DNA of 64,000 nt from RHLJ01 sp965222205 (GTDB lineage: Bacteria > Bacteroidota > Rhodothermia > Balneolales > Balneolaceae). Below, piece after piece: positions 1 to 8,383 of the stretch (within the stretch, counting starts at the first letter, position 1; every line of letters begins with the position of its first letter). Position numbers and translations under genes: made by a program. The notes under the pieces are model-generated. The model searched no databases. It had not been told where the DNA came from and worked only from the letters and a program-made list of their open reading frames with translations. Location: NCBI GenBank assembly GCA_965222205.1, contig OZ244932.1, positions 124,001 through 188,000 on the forward strand, in the 5' to 3' direction.

Positions 1-916
1 CGGGTTTGTTTTCTTTTTTAAGCTGACCGGAATTTGTGACCGAGATACTCATTTGATTGTTATTCAGTATACTTGATATAACAATAACTCCAGTTGTTGT
101 AAGTTGAGAAATCCCATGCTTTATTGCGTTTTCAACTAGCAATTGAATAGACATAGGGGGGATCTGTACGTTCAAGGTTCCCTTTTCTATCCTAAATTCA
201 TAACTAAGTCTTTCTTCAAATTGCATCGACTCTAATTGAAGGTAGTTTTCTACAATTTCAAGTTCTTGTGATAGACTAACTTTTTCTGAGCTGTTGAATT
301 GAATTGAATATCGTAGTAATTCAGAGATATGTGTTATCATATTGCGCGCTTTTTCCGGGTGGTTTAAAATGAGCGCACGTATATTGTTAAGGGCATTAAA
401 TAAAAAGTGAGGGTTTATTTGGTTCTTTAAAATAGCCAACTCAGCCTCCTGGAGTGAAGTAAGTAATTCAAGTCTTTCAATTTCTTCTCTTCTTTTATTT
501 CTGAAAAATATCACTCCCAAATAAATGGATGTCCATATGGTTAATATAAAGAACGTGTGTAGTACAATGCCTGTAAACCTTGTCCAATTGAAGACGATGT
601 TTTCTTCAAGCGGAATAAAAATATATATGATAAAGCTTATAAATGCCTGACTAGCTATTGCGGTTAATAGCACACCTAAAATTATCCTTGGAATTAATTT
701 AGTAAGGGGTAATTGAGGCCATTTTTTATATTGCAAAAAAAGTTTAAAAAGATGAGAGAAAAGAATTAAGGAAACAAAAATAATGGGTAGTACAATGGTT
801 GTAAGTATTGAAACGGGGTTGTTAATTGTGAAAACCATTATGAGGATAAATAGAAAAATGGTATAAGCGCCCCATCCCAATAATTGACATAACCAATAAG
901 ATATTTTGTTCGACAT
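1..916 (-). CDS. LytS/YehU-type sensor histidine kinase, C-terminus cut by window edge
   Basis: An open frame runs from an ATG at 916 to the window edge (305 codons, no stop). The first ~130 residues are mostly hydrophobic, with about four membrane helices and no obvious extracellular sensor domain. A coiled linker follows, then the His_kinase signature with the residues NQINPHFLFNALNNIRAL, where the His before FLFN is the phosphorylation site. Next comes the ATPase N-box LLVENAIKHG. The remaining ATP-binding glycine box lies beyond the edge. This is the layout of the LytS/YehU family, whose members normally pair with a LytTR response regulator. The partner would be expected just left of the window. 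The gene lies 44 bases downstream of the hydrolase gene on the same strand and may share its transcript. The signal is unknown. Confidence 0.9.
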   Translation of the reverse strand, partial: MSNKISYWLCQLLGWGAYTIFLFILIMVFTINNPVSILTTIVLPIIFVSLILFSHLFKLFLQYKKWPQLPLTKLIPRIILGVLLTAIASQAFISFIIYIFIPLEENIVFNWTRFTGIVLHTFFILTIWTSIYLGVIFFRNKRREEIERLELLTSLQEAELAILKNQINPHFLFNALNNIRALILNHPEKARNMITHISELLRYSIQFNSSEKVSLSQELEIVENYLQLESMQFEERLSYEFRIEKGTLNVQIPPMSIQLLVENAIKHGISQLTTTGVIVISSILNNNQMSISVTNSGQLKKENKP

Positions 917-960
917 AAAGAGCTTTTAAAAGAAAAAATCAGTTTAACAACTATGTGATT

Positions 961-1842
961 TTATAAAAACTTCTTCAACCAACCAATAAAGAAGTCAGGG
1001 TCATCCCACATAATAAAGTGCTTTCCTTTGTCACTCATATCTATCTGAAGGTTTTCAAGATTAGCGTACTGAAGTTTATAACTTCTTAAAGCACCCTCTC
1101 TGGTTGCTCCATATTCTTTGCCAGCAATCCACGAACCCAGTACCAGAGCAGGGACATTTATTTTTTCCAAATCATCCCTGATGTCTGTTGTATTCATTTC
1201 ATACATTGCCTGAGCTATGGTCTCATTATCACTGGCCATATACCATTCTGTGGCAATATCAATATTTGACGAACTGGTAATCATCCACTTTAAAAATTCT
1301 TTTTGACCAGCTCTTTTTTCATCATCCGGACGAGTAGCTTGTCTCATCATGCCTGCTCTGTAATGAGTTGCATTTTCAGTAGCAGATTCTTCTGTTAAAG
1401 AGGAGTCACGGATTGCTGGCAAGAATGGCAGAGCATCTACGATTACGAGCTTAGACAACAAGTTAGGTTCTTCAATTGCGATGGTTAATGCTAAAAACCC
1501 TCCCAGGCTATGACCTATGATCGCTGGTTTCTTAATATTATTTTTTTGAATGTATTGAATAATACCATCTCTTATTTTTTCGAGATACTTACCCTCATGG
1601 TCATCCATAGGTTTATTTCCTGCAAATCCAGGTAATTCTATTACATGATATTGATAATTGCCACTCATAGATGAAATAGTTTCATGCCAAACAGAGCCAC
1701 TTGAGGTAAGTCCCGGTATTAATATAATTGGCTCACCGATACCGTGAACCGTAGATGTTAAGCCGTACTTGTTTTGAGAAAAAACAAGTGTTGATATAAA
1801 ACAGAAGAGTATGAGTAATGGAAGTTTTTTGAGATTCTGCAT
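961..1842 (-). CDS. Secreted alpha/beta hydrolase
   Basis: The 293-residue protein has an N-terminal signal peptide (hydrophobic residues ~8-21, cleavage probably after FSQ), so it should act in the periplasm or outside. The alpha/beta hydrolase fold is shown by the oxyanion region LIPGLTSSGSVW (~41-52), the nucleophile elbow GHSLGG (110-115, Ser112) and a C-terminal GKHFIMWDDP stretch carrying the likely catalytic His. The family includes esterases, lipases, haloperoxidase-like enzymes and C-C hydrolases, and the sequence alone does not fix the substrate. The start is the only Met before the signal peptide. It is transcribed toward the sensor kinase gene, and no co-regulated pathway is visible. 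Family assignment is secure, function open. Confidence 0.88.
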   Translation of the reverse strand: MQNLKKLPLLILFCFISTLVFSQNKYGLTSTVHGIGEPIILIPGLTSSGSVWHETISSMSGNYQYHVIELPGFAGNKPMDDHEGKYLEKIRDGIIQYIQKNNIKKPAIIGHSLGGFLALTIAIEEPNLLSKLVIVDALPFLPAIRDSSLTEESATENATHYRAGMMRQATRPDDEKRAGQKEFLKWMITSSSNIDIATEWYMASDNETIAQAMYEMNTTDIRDDLEKINVPALVLGSWIAGKEYGATREGALRSYKLQYANLENLQIDMSDKGKHFIMWDDPDFFIGWLKKFL

Positions 1843-2081
1843 GATACTGTTGTGCTTTCTATTCCTGTTGTCTCACAAAGTAATCGAGCCAGATAGGTTT
1901 TACTTGTGTCTTTTATTGTGCGGAATTAATAGCTCTTAAACGGCACTCAATACTGATAAGTGGGAGGTAAACCCGTATAGCCAAATGCTTACTTACTCTG
2001 AATAAAGTAAATCAGCGAAATGATCTACTTATAAAATATGTCGCAACCACCATTTATAAACAGATGTAATAGATGAATAAA
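1843..2081. other. Intergenic stretch without recognised gene
   Basis: This 239-base AT-rich stretch separates the hydrolase start from the terminator that ends the division cluster. It must hold the hydrolase promoter on the minus strand, but I see no promoter element I would defend. There is no small reading frame with a convincing start and no repeat. Confidence 0.5.
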
Positions 2082-2112
2082 AAAAGAAGCTCCCTATCAA
2101 GGAGCTTCTTTT
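2077..2112 (-). terminator. Intrinsic terminator ending the dcw cluster
   Basis: A 12-bp perfect stem (2082-2093 pairing with 2101-2112) encloses a 7-base loop. On the minus strand it is followed by a run of T (plus-strand A-run 2077-2085). It is correctly placed to end transcripts coming from ftsZ after the structured segment at 2126-2280. The flanking A/T runs make it potentially bidirectional, but no plus-strand gene leads into it. Confidence 0.85.
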
Positions 2113-2125
2113 ATTGTTAGCAATC

Positions 2126-2280
2126 TATAGCCTGCCTTTCCCGAAGGAAGCGAAGCCCCCGAAGGGAGGCCTGCCGTCTGTAGGCCTGGTTGCTCAATGG
2201 CAACCGCGGCTATATTCATCCAGTAAACTAATCCGGCTTAGAGATACCATTCCCATGGAATCCCGGGGAAAAGCCGGTTT
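2126..2280 (-). ncRNA. Structured 3' segment after ftsZ, possible 3'-derived small RNA
   Basis: Between the ftsZ stop and the terminator lies a GC-richer stretch with two predicted domains. In the first, TATAGCC (2126-2132) pairs with GGCTATA (2208-2214) and encloses several hairpins: CCC-GAA-GGG type arms, a self-complementary AGGCCT pair, and GGTTGC/GCAACC around 2188-2205. In the second, CCGGCTT (2233-2239) pairs with AAGCCGG (2271-2277) and encloses an ATTCC/GGAAT hairpin. No known RNA family was recognised; 6S, SRP, RNase P and tmRNA signatures were looked for and not found. It could be a stabilising 3' UTR, a processed small RNA or a decayed repeat. The strand is chosen because a terminator follows on the minus strand. 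Confidence 0.35.
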
Positions 2281-2290
2281 CCTTGGAGAA

Positions 2291-3595
2291 TTAATCCATG
2301 ATCTTTCGCAAAAATGCGGGTTGATCAGAATCGTCTTTTCTAATGCGCTCCGTTCTGCTTTGGAAAGGAGCTACATTGGTATTTTGTTCTGTTTCAGCGG
2401 GGTTTTCTTCCTGTGCAGTTGTTGGCTCTTCTTTCTTCACGTTAAGGTCTCGACGTAAATACGAAGGAGTGTCCAATCGCTTCAGGTTTCCTTCACCTTT
2501 GTAGAAATCACCTGTAGTTCTTGTGAACTTAGTTGCAATTTCTTTTTTAGGCTGACCCTGATTCTTGATGGCATTTTCAGCAACTGCATTCAAGGGCTTG
2601 TTCGGGGCAACTTTAGCAGAAGTTCGGTCTTCGGCTAAATCAAACCCGGTAGCTATAACTGTAACCCGGATTTCATCACCGAATTCTTCATCAAGTACAG
2701 TTCCTAAGATGATTTCTGCCTCATCACCAGCTTCCTGCTGGATAATACTGGTTGCAGTAGTGGTTTCTTTCATTCCAAGATTAGATCCTGCTGAAATATT
2801 AACCAATACATTTCTTGCTCCGCGGATGCTTACTCCATCAAGAAGAGGGGAGTTGATTGCTTCACGTGCGGCAATTTCAGCTCGGTCGTTACCTTGTGCG
2901 GTTGATGAACCCATAATTGCAGCGCCACCATCGGTCATGGTTGTACGAACGTCTGCAAAATCAAGGTTGATCAGGCCAGGCATCAGGATTAAATCGCTGA
3001 TTCCACGGGTTGCGCTATAAAGCACTTCATTTGCCAAGGCGAAAGCCTCCATCAACGAAGTGTTTTCATCAGCGATATCCAGTAACCGCTCATTTGGGAT
3101 TACTATGACGGTATCACAGTTTTTCTTTAGCTCGTTGATACCTTCAAGGGCATATTTCTTTCGAATTTTACCTTCGCACTCAAATGGAGTGGTAATAATC
3201 CCCACGGTAAGAATTCCTTTTCGTTTAGCCATTCCGGCAACTACGGGAGCGCCTCCGGTTCCAGTTCCACCGCCCATTCCGGCGGTTACAAAAACCATAT
3301 CTGCACTTTCTATAGATTCTTCGATCTCATGTCGGTTTTCTTCAACCGCCTCACGACCGATTTCAGGACGAGCGCCTGCTCCAAGACCACTGGTCAAGGC
3401 AGATCCAACCTGAACCTTAAGGTCAGCCATGCTGTTTTTAAGTGCCTGGGCATCGGTATTCAACGCGATATACTCTACGCTGTCGAGCCCCATATTTATC
3501 ATATTATTGATAGCGTTTCCGCCACCACCACCAACGCCAATTACTTTAATTTTAGCGTTTTCCTGGCTTTGTTCATCAAAGAAGAAAGTAGCCAT
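2291..3595 (-). CDS. ftsZ: Cell division protein FtsZ
   Basis: FtsZ is the tubulin-like GTPase that polymerises into the cytoplasmic Z ring. The 434-residue protein shows the N-terminal nucleotide motif GVGGGGGNA (20-28), the tubulin signature GGGTGTG (108-114), and the T7 synergy region before the C-terminal domain. A variable linker follows. The C-terminal peptide ending DQPAFLRKIMD matches the conserved tail that binds FtsA and other anchors. The length is normal for Bacteroidota-type FtsZ, whose linker is long. The ATG at 3595 is preceded by AGGAG at a 6-base spacing, a clear ribosome-binding site. It is the last gene of the dcw cluster, 58 bases after ftsA, so its dose can be raised by local translation signals. 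Confidence 0.98.
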   Translation of the reverse strand: MATFFFDEQSQENAKIKVIGVGGGGGNAINNMINMGLDSVEYIALNTDAQALKNSMADLKVQVGSALTSGLGAGARPEIGREAVEENRHEIEESIESADMVFVTAGMGGGTGTGGAPVVAGMAKRKGILTVGIITTPFECEGKIRKKYALEGINELKKNCDTVIVIPNERLLDIADENTSLMEAFALANEVLYSATRGISDLILMPGLINLDFADVRTTMTDGGAAIMGSSTAQGNDRAEIAAREAINSPLLDGVSIRGARNVLVNISAGSNLGMKETTTATSIIQQEAGDEAEIILGTVLDEEFGDEIRVTVIATGFDLAEDRTSAKVAPNKPLNAVAENAIKNQGQPKKEIATKFTRTTGDFYKGEGNLKRLDTPSYLRRDLNVKKEEPTTAQEENPAETEQNTNVAPFQSRTERIRKDDSDQPAFLRKIMD

Positions 3596-3653
3596 GATTA
3601 CTCCTGTTTATGTTTGTTTACTGAATTATTCTGTTTCTGTAGATGATTGCTGT

Positions 3654-4913
3654 TTAAAGTTCTTTGAACCAGCTTTTCATGCGTTCGGCGATTTTTGCCA
3701 TCACTTGTTCCACACTGGTTGCTTTTGCTGAAGAAGGAATCATCGTTTTACTGGTATTTGTGCCGGTTTGAAGGGCATGTACCACCAGCCCAACGCCGGT
3801 TGCGTAAATAGGGCTGTTTACTTCTTCAACCAATCCACCGGTAATACCGAGAGGGATACCAACTTTGGCATCCATTCCCAGAATTTCTGATCCGAGGGAG
3901 GTAATATTCTTAATCAGAGATCCGCCACCGGTTAATACAACTCCGGCGCTTAAGGACTCGGAATAACCGCTTCGTTTAATCTCGATACTCACGATTTCTA
4001 AAATTTCTTCCATCCTTGCCTGGATAATTTTAGCGAGGATGCTTTTAGTAATTTCTTTCGGAGGACGACCCGCAATACCCGGAACGGTAATCACTTCGTC
4101 ATTCTGAATCATATCCGCGTAGCTTTCACCATGATTTCTTTTGAGCGTCTCTGCCTGATCATCCAGTACACTGAGACCCAGTCTGATATCGTCCGTTACT
4201 TTTTGTCCTGCGATTGCAATCACTGCGGTATGTCTGATGGTGTTATCCTGGAAAATGGCCACATCGGTGGTTCCACCGCCGATATCCACTAAAACCACAC
4301 CGGCTTCTTTTTCTTCCTGGTCCAGAACGGCATAGGAAGAGGCCAGAGGTTCAAGAATAATGTCTGCTACCTGATACCCTGCTCTTTCCACACAGCGGTA
4401 GATGTTTTTCGCCGCTGAAACGAGTCCTGTGATGATGTGTACTTCCGCTTCCATTCGCATACCACTCATCCCAACCGGATCGCTGATTCCATCCTGACCA
4501 TCAACCACAAACTCCTGGGGAATTACATGCAGAATCTGCTGGTCTGTAGGAAGCATAATACGCTGACAATCCTCTAACAGGCGCTCCACATCCTGACCGG
4601 TAATTTCGTTGTCTTTATTGTTAATAGTGATTACACCCTTACTGCGCATGCTGCGGATATGGTCTCCCGCAATACCCACGTTTACAGAATTCACCTGAAT
4701 TCCGGATGCAAGTTCCGCCTGAGCAACAGCATCTTTGATGGCGTTAACCGTTTTGTCGATGTTAACGACTACGCCACGGTTTAAACCATCGCTTGGCGCT
4801 TTTCCTACCCCAAGGATGTTAATCCGTTCCTGCTCATCAATAGAGGCTACTATTGCACATATTTTTGTTGTCCCGATGTCGAGACCGACCATGATGTTTT
4901 CTTGTTCTGACAT
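3654..4913 (-). CDS. ftsA: Cell division protein FtsA
   Basis: FtsA is the actin-like ATPase that tethers FtsZ filaments to the inner membrane and recruits later division proteins. The 419-residue protein shows the phosphate-1 motif LDIGTTK (11-17), the phosphate-2 region VDIGGGTTDVAIF, and the adenosine region LTGGGSLI, all typical of the family. The last ~15 residues (MAKIAERMKSWFKEL) form the amphipathic membrane-targeting helix. It sits directly before ftsZ, as in most bacteria. Upstream is a 180-base gap to ftsQ that contains a palindromic repeat (4983-5072), the largest interruption in an otherwise tightly packed cluster. Confidence 0.98.
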   Translation of the reverse strand: MSEQENIMVGLDIGTTKICAIVASIDEQERINILGVGKAPSDGLNRGVVVNIDKTVNAIKDAVAQAELASGIQVNSVNVGIAGDHIRSMRSKGVITINNKDNEITGQDVERLLEDCQRIMLPTDQQILHVIPQEFVVDGQDGISDPVGMSGMRMEAEVHIITGLVSAAKNIYRCVERAGYQVADIILEPLASSYAVLDQEEKEAGVVLVDIGGGTTDVAIFQDNTIRHTAVIAIAGQKVTDDIRLGLSVLDDQAETLKRNHGESYADMIQNDEVITVPGIAGRPPKEITKSILAKIIQARMEEILEIVSIEIKRSGYSESLSAGVVLTGGGSLIKNITSLGSEILGMDAKVGIPLGITGGLVEEVNSPIYATGVGLVVHALQTGTNTSKTMIPSSAKATSVEQVMAKIAERMKSWFKEL

Positions 4914-4982
4914 GTCAGTTCCGCTTGTTTAAATGATTGCTAAAATTTAGTTCTCCACAAAAGTCAATAAGCCGTAATGACC

Positions 4983-5072
4983 CACCCCTCAATCCCCTCC
5001 GTTGGAGGGGAAGCTCAAGTTGTTCTTTCCATCCACAAATAAGTCCCCTCTTGAGAGGAGATATAGGGGTGT
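4983..5072. repeat. Palindromic MITE/REP-like element between ftsQ and ftsA
   Basis: The ends are inverted copies of each other. CACCCCTCAATCCCCTCC at the left end faces the complement of a CACCCCTATATCTCCTCT end at the right (5041-5072). Each half also contains its own small hairpin (CCCCTCC/GGAGGGG and CCCCTC/GAGAGG). Translation across it gives only proline-rich or random peptides. It has no coding capacity and is probably a non-autonomous repeat or a REP-type RNA hairpin. Its position within an operon means it is transcribed. Confidence 0.7.
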
Positions 5073-5093
5073 GTTCAAGTAGTTGAAATGTAA

Positions 5094-5846
5094 TCACGAC
5101 TCTACCTCCCGGGTTACCACCTGGTTTTTGAATCTGAGATCTACCTGTTGCATTGCCTGAATTCCTTTTGTGCGAATTACATCCACATAAAAGGCTTCCC
5201 AATTCCGAAGTTTAGTTCCGAAATCATTGGTTCCGAAGATCAGCTTAACGCCATTCTCATGACTTAAAGCTACAACCCCTTCTTCGGCGCTGAAGGCAAC
5301 TTCGCTGATGGTTGCCCAGCCAAACTCATTAGTTTTGGCACCTACCAGAAATTCTCTTATTTGCTTAAACTCATCTGATTTTAAGGTATCGATTCCCGAA
5401 GTAGCTCGGAATCCATATACTAAAGGCAGGTCTAGTGTTTTTCCTTCAAGGATTGGAAGCCGTACACCATGCTGATCTACATACATTCTGTTTGAGCCTT
5501 CTACCAGTACCGCAATTGGAGTTCTTTCAGAAATAGTAATATTCAAATCGCCATTGGGTTCTACATAAGGAGTGACCGATTTTACATAGTTCAAAACCTC
5601 AATCCGGGCGATCATGGTTGTTAAATCCAGACTATCGGGTTTAATACCCAAGGGCACATCCGCTGCTGTAAGAACTTCTTCGGGAGTATTGAAATAAGTT
5701 CCAGTAACCTCAACTTCATTAATGGTCACATTTCGGTTCCAATACATGGCAGCAAGCACAGCGATTCCAAGTACCATCAGGATAGCGGTACCCCAGGGAA
5801 GTAGTTTCCCTTTTTGAGCTTTGGTATCTGTTGCCTTCTTACTCAC
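5094..5846 (-). CDS. ftsQ: Cell division protein FtsQ/DivIB
   Basis: FtsQ is a bitopic inner-membrane protein that links the early divisome to the FtsW/FtsI septal synthase. The 250-residue protein has a short basic cytoplasmic tail, one membrane helix (~17-36), then a periplasmic POTRA domain beginning near INEVEVTGTYFNTPEEVL, and a beta domain rich in short hydrophobic strands. The family diverges strongly; assignment rests on topology, the POTRA pattern and the position between murC and ftsA. The start is a GTG at 5846, immediately after the murC stop, indicating translational coupling. Confidence 0.92.
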   Translation of the reverse strand: MSKKATDTKAQKGKLLPWGTAILMVLGIAVLAAMYWNRNVTINEVEVTGTYFNTPEEVLTAADVPLGIKPDSLDLTTMIARIEVLNYVKSVTPYVEPNGDLNITISERTPIAVLVEGSNRMYVDQHGVRLPILEGKTLDLPLVYGFRATSGIDTLKSDEFKQIREFLVGAKTNEFGWATISEVAFSAEEGVVALSHENGVKLIFGTNDFGTKLRNWEAFYVDVIRTKGIQAMQQVDLRFKNQVVTREVES

Positions 5847-7274
5847 TTAGTTTGCACTTACTTTAAAATTCCCTGATTCGATTTCAGCCACAAAACTTTC
5901 CCCGGATCGGTAAATATCTCCGGCTCCCATGGTGATGATGATATCGCCGGTTTTAGTAATCTCTTTTAGCGTTTCAGTCACATCATCCTTGTCTTCCACA
6001 TAAATCACATTTTTATGTCCGTATTGCTCTGCGGTGTCTGCAATCAACTTTCCGGTTACTCCCTCGATAGGTTTTTCGCGGGATGGATACACATCGGTGA
6101 CAATAAGCACTTCTGCATCGAAGAAAGAGAGCCCAAATTCTTTATATAATTCCTGAGTTCTGGAGTATAAATGAGGTTGAAATACAGCAACCACTCTTCG
6201 ATCCGGCCATCCTTTGTGAGCGGCATTCAAGGTCGCCTGTACTTCGGTTGGGTGATGGGCATAATCATCAATCACCATCATTCCGTTGTTATACTTCATC
6301 TGGAAGCGTCGGTATACTCCCTGGAAGCTCTCGATCCCGGCTTTGATCAACTTGAAATCAATTCCCAGCTCAATACCTGTTGCAATCGATGCCAATGCAT
6401 TTAGTACGTTGTGTTCTCCGGGAGATTTTAGCGTAATAACTCCCAGTTTTTCACCATTATTTGTCACGGTGAAAGTGGAGGTGAATTCAGAAAGTATGAT
6501 ATCCGTAGCTCTGAGCTGGGCCTGTGGAGTAAGACCATAAGAGAAAACACGTCGCTTTAGATCAGGCAGTATACTTCTCACATTCGGGTCATCCAGACAA
6601 ACAATCACAGCGCCGTAAAAAGGGACTTTGTTAGCGTAATCCACAAACGCCTGTTTCACATCTTCAAGATCGTCATAGATATCCAGATGTTCCGCTTCAA
6701 TATTTGTGATTATCGCGATGGAAGGAGTGAGGCGAAGGAAAGTACGATCAAATTCATCGGCTTCAACAACAATCACATCACCTTTACCAACTACAGCATT
6801 CGTCTTATCAAAGCTGTGAACCTTTCCGCCTACGATAATAGTAGGATCATAATTTCCTTTCTGGGTAACTAAACCGACCATGGTTGTTGTTGTGGTCTTC
6901 CCATGCGTGCCAGCTACTCCAATTCCATATTTCATTTTCATCAATTCAGCGAGCATTTCGGCTCTTTTGATGGTTGGAATGCGTTGTTCAATAGCGGCTT
7001 TAGTTTCTTCGTTCTCATCAGCTTTAACTGCACTGGTATACACTACTACATCAGCACCTTCAATATTCCCGGGACTGTGACCTTCATAAATAGTTGCGCC
7101 AATTTCTTCGAGGCGCTTGGTGGTTTCTCCAAGTGCTCCATCCGAACCAGTTACTTTATATCCACGATGGATAAGAATCTCGGCCATTCCGCTCATACCA
7201 ATTCCACCAATCCCTACCATGTGGATATGTTTGGTTCGGCCAAAAATGGGTTGTGTTTCGATTCTGTTCTCCAT
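5847..7274 (-). CDS. murC: UDP-N-acetylmuramate--L-alanine ligase MurC
   Basis: MurC adds L-alanine to UDP-MurNAc in the cytoplasm, the first amino-acid step of peptidoglycan precursor synthesis. The N-terminal Rossmann motif MVGIGGIGMSGMA (~19-31) binds UDP-MurNAc, GTHGKTT (~122-128) is the ATP P-loop, and DDYAHHPTEV in the central domain is a MurC hallmark. The length of ~475 residues is normal. An upstream in-frame TTG exists, but the ATG at 7274 overlaps the murG stop by one base (TGATG) and is the better start. It sits between murG and ftsQ, and abuts ftsQ without a gap. Confidence 0.97.
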   Translation of the reverse strand: MENRIETQPIFGRTKHIHMVGIGGIGMSGMAEILIHRGYKVTGSDGALGETTKRLEEIGATIYEGHSPGNIEGADVVVYTSAVKADENEETKAAIEQRIPTIKRAEMLAELMKMKYGIGVAGTHGKTTTTTMVGLVTQKGNYDPTIIVGGKVHSFDKTNAVVGKGDVIVVEADEFDRTFLRLTPSIAIITNIEAEHLDIYDDLEDVKQAFVDYANKVPFYGAVIVCLDDPNVRSILPDLKRRVFSYGLTPQAQLRATDIILSEFTSTFTVTNNGEKLGVITLKSPGEHNVLNALASIATGIELGIDFKLIKAGIESFQGVYRRFQMKYNNGMMVIDDYAHHPTEVQATLNAAHKGWPDRRVVAVFQPHLYSRTQELYKEFGLSFFDAEVLIVTDVYPSREKPIEGVTGKLIADTAEQYGHKNVIYVEDKDDVTETLKEITKTGDIIITMGAGDIYRSGESFVAEIESGNFKVSAN

Positions 7275-8383
7275 CAATTCATTCGGGATTTAGCGAGTTC
7301 TAAAATTTCCTGTGCGATTTCTTTTGCCGCATTTGGCTTAGCAAGGCCTAAAGCAGCCTGATTCATTTTCTTCAGTCTCTCCTGATCGGTGATTAGCTTT
7401 TCTACCAATTCAGGAAGAGCATTGATGGCATCTTCATCTTTCAAAAGTTCAGAAGCACCAGCATCAGTCATCGACCTAGCATTTTCGGTTTGATGATCTC
7501 CCGCTACATTAGGGGAGGGAATCAAAACACTAGGAATGCCGGTGAGCATAAACTCGGAACAAGAACTAGCTCCGGCGCGGCTAATCACCAGATCAGCTGC
7601 TGCATAGGCTTCAGGCATGTTATCAATGAATTCTGTGAGCCTGAGATTCGGATATTTTGCCTCATAAATTTCTGTAGAAAGAGCACCATAATATCTTGAC
7701 CCGCATTGCCAGATGATTTGGAGCCCGGCTTTGTTGTGCAGCCTGTCAAGATTCTTTTTCACAGCTTCATTAATAGATTTTGCGCCACCACTTCCGCCCA
7801 TAATCATTATTACAGGTTTAGTTTCATCAAAATTGAAAGCTTTCAATCCAACAACCTTTTCAACAGTAGTTAACGTGTTTCTTGTTGGATTTCCTGAGAC
7901 AGTGATTTTATCAGCCGGAAGGAAATTTTCCGCTTCTTTGAATGCAGTGAAAATCTTACTCGCGAACTTCGCTAACAGTCGGTTTGTGATACCGGGTAAT
8001 CCATTTTGCTCCTGAATTACAACAGGAATACCTTTTTTTCCGGCAACCCATCCAATTGGCCCGGCTACATACCCACCGCAGGAAACCACTATGTGTGGTT
8101 TAAAAGAGGAGATTATTTTCAGGCTTTGGGTTAACGCAGTAAGCAGCTTAATAGGGAACAAGAGGTTTTTCAAAGTAAATTTTCTATGAAATCCACTGAT
8201 CCAGACATTCATAATTTCATAACCTGCTTTAGGCACCGCTTTCCACTCCATGTGGTTTTTAGTTCCCACGAATAAAATCTCAGTTGCTGAGTTCTCTGCT
8301 TTTAATGCATTGGCTATCGCGATGGCGGGGTACACATGTCCACCGGTTCCACCTGCTGCTATCAAAATCTTTGGATTAACCAT
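7274..8383 (-). CDS. murG: Lipid II synthase MurG (UDP-GlcNAc transferase)
   Basis: MurG transfers GlcNAc to undecaprenyl-PP-MurNAc-pentapeptide on the cytoplasmic face of the inner membrane. The 369-residue frame starting at 8383 begins MVNPKILIAAGGTGGHVYPA with the GGTGGH loop at 11-16. It continues with the second glycine loop GGSGGAKSIN and the UDP-GlcNAc-binding segment RAGASSCSEF. A longer reading frame exists back to 8437, but it lies inside ftsW. The ATG at 8383 overlaps the ftsW stop by 8 bases and has AGGGGG about 9 bases upstream, so it is preferred. It sits between ftsW and murC. Confidence 0.96.
   Translation of the reverse strand: MVNPKILIAAGGTGGHVYPAIAIANALKAENSATEILFVGTKNHMEWKAVPKAGYEIMNVWISGFHRKFTLKNLLFPIKLLTALTQSLKIISSFKPHIVVSCGGYVAGPIGWVAGKKGIPVVIQEQNGLPGITNRLLAKFASKIFTAFKEAENFLPADKITVSGNPTRNTLTTVEKVVGLKAFNFDETKPVIMIMGGSGGAKSINEAVKKNLDRLHNKAGLQIIWQCGSRYYGALSTEIYEAKYPNLRLTEFIDNMPEAYAAADLVISRAGASSCSEFMLTGIPSVLIPSPNVAGDHQTENARSMTDAGASELLKDEDAINALPELVEKLITDQERLKKMNQAALGLAKPNAAKEIAQEILELAKSRMN

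Noticed and set aside
2137..2170. Sequence CCGAAGGAAGCGAAGCC resembling the SRP RNA apical loop
   Set aside because: The conserved AGCAG and GGTCAGG parts and the long helix are missing; it is part of another fold.
4915..5202. Frame of 95 codons across the ftsQ-ftsA gap
   Set aside because: It is a translation of the palindromic element plus an out-of-frame part of ftsQ; no family pattern.
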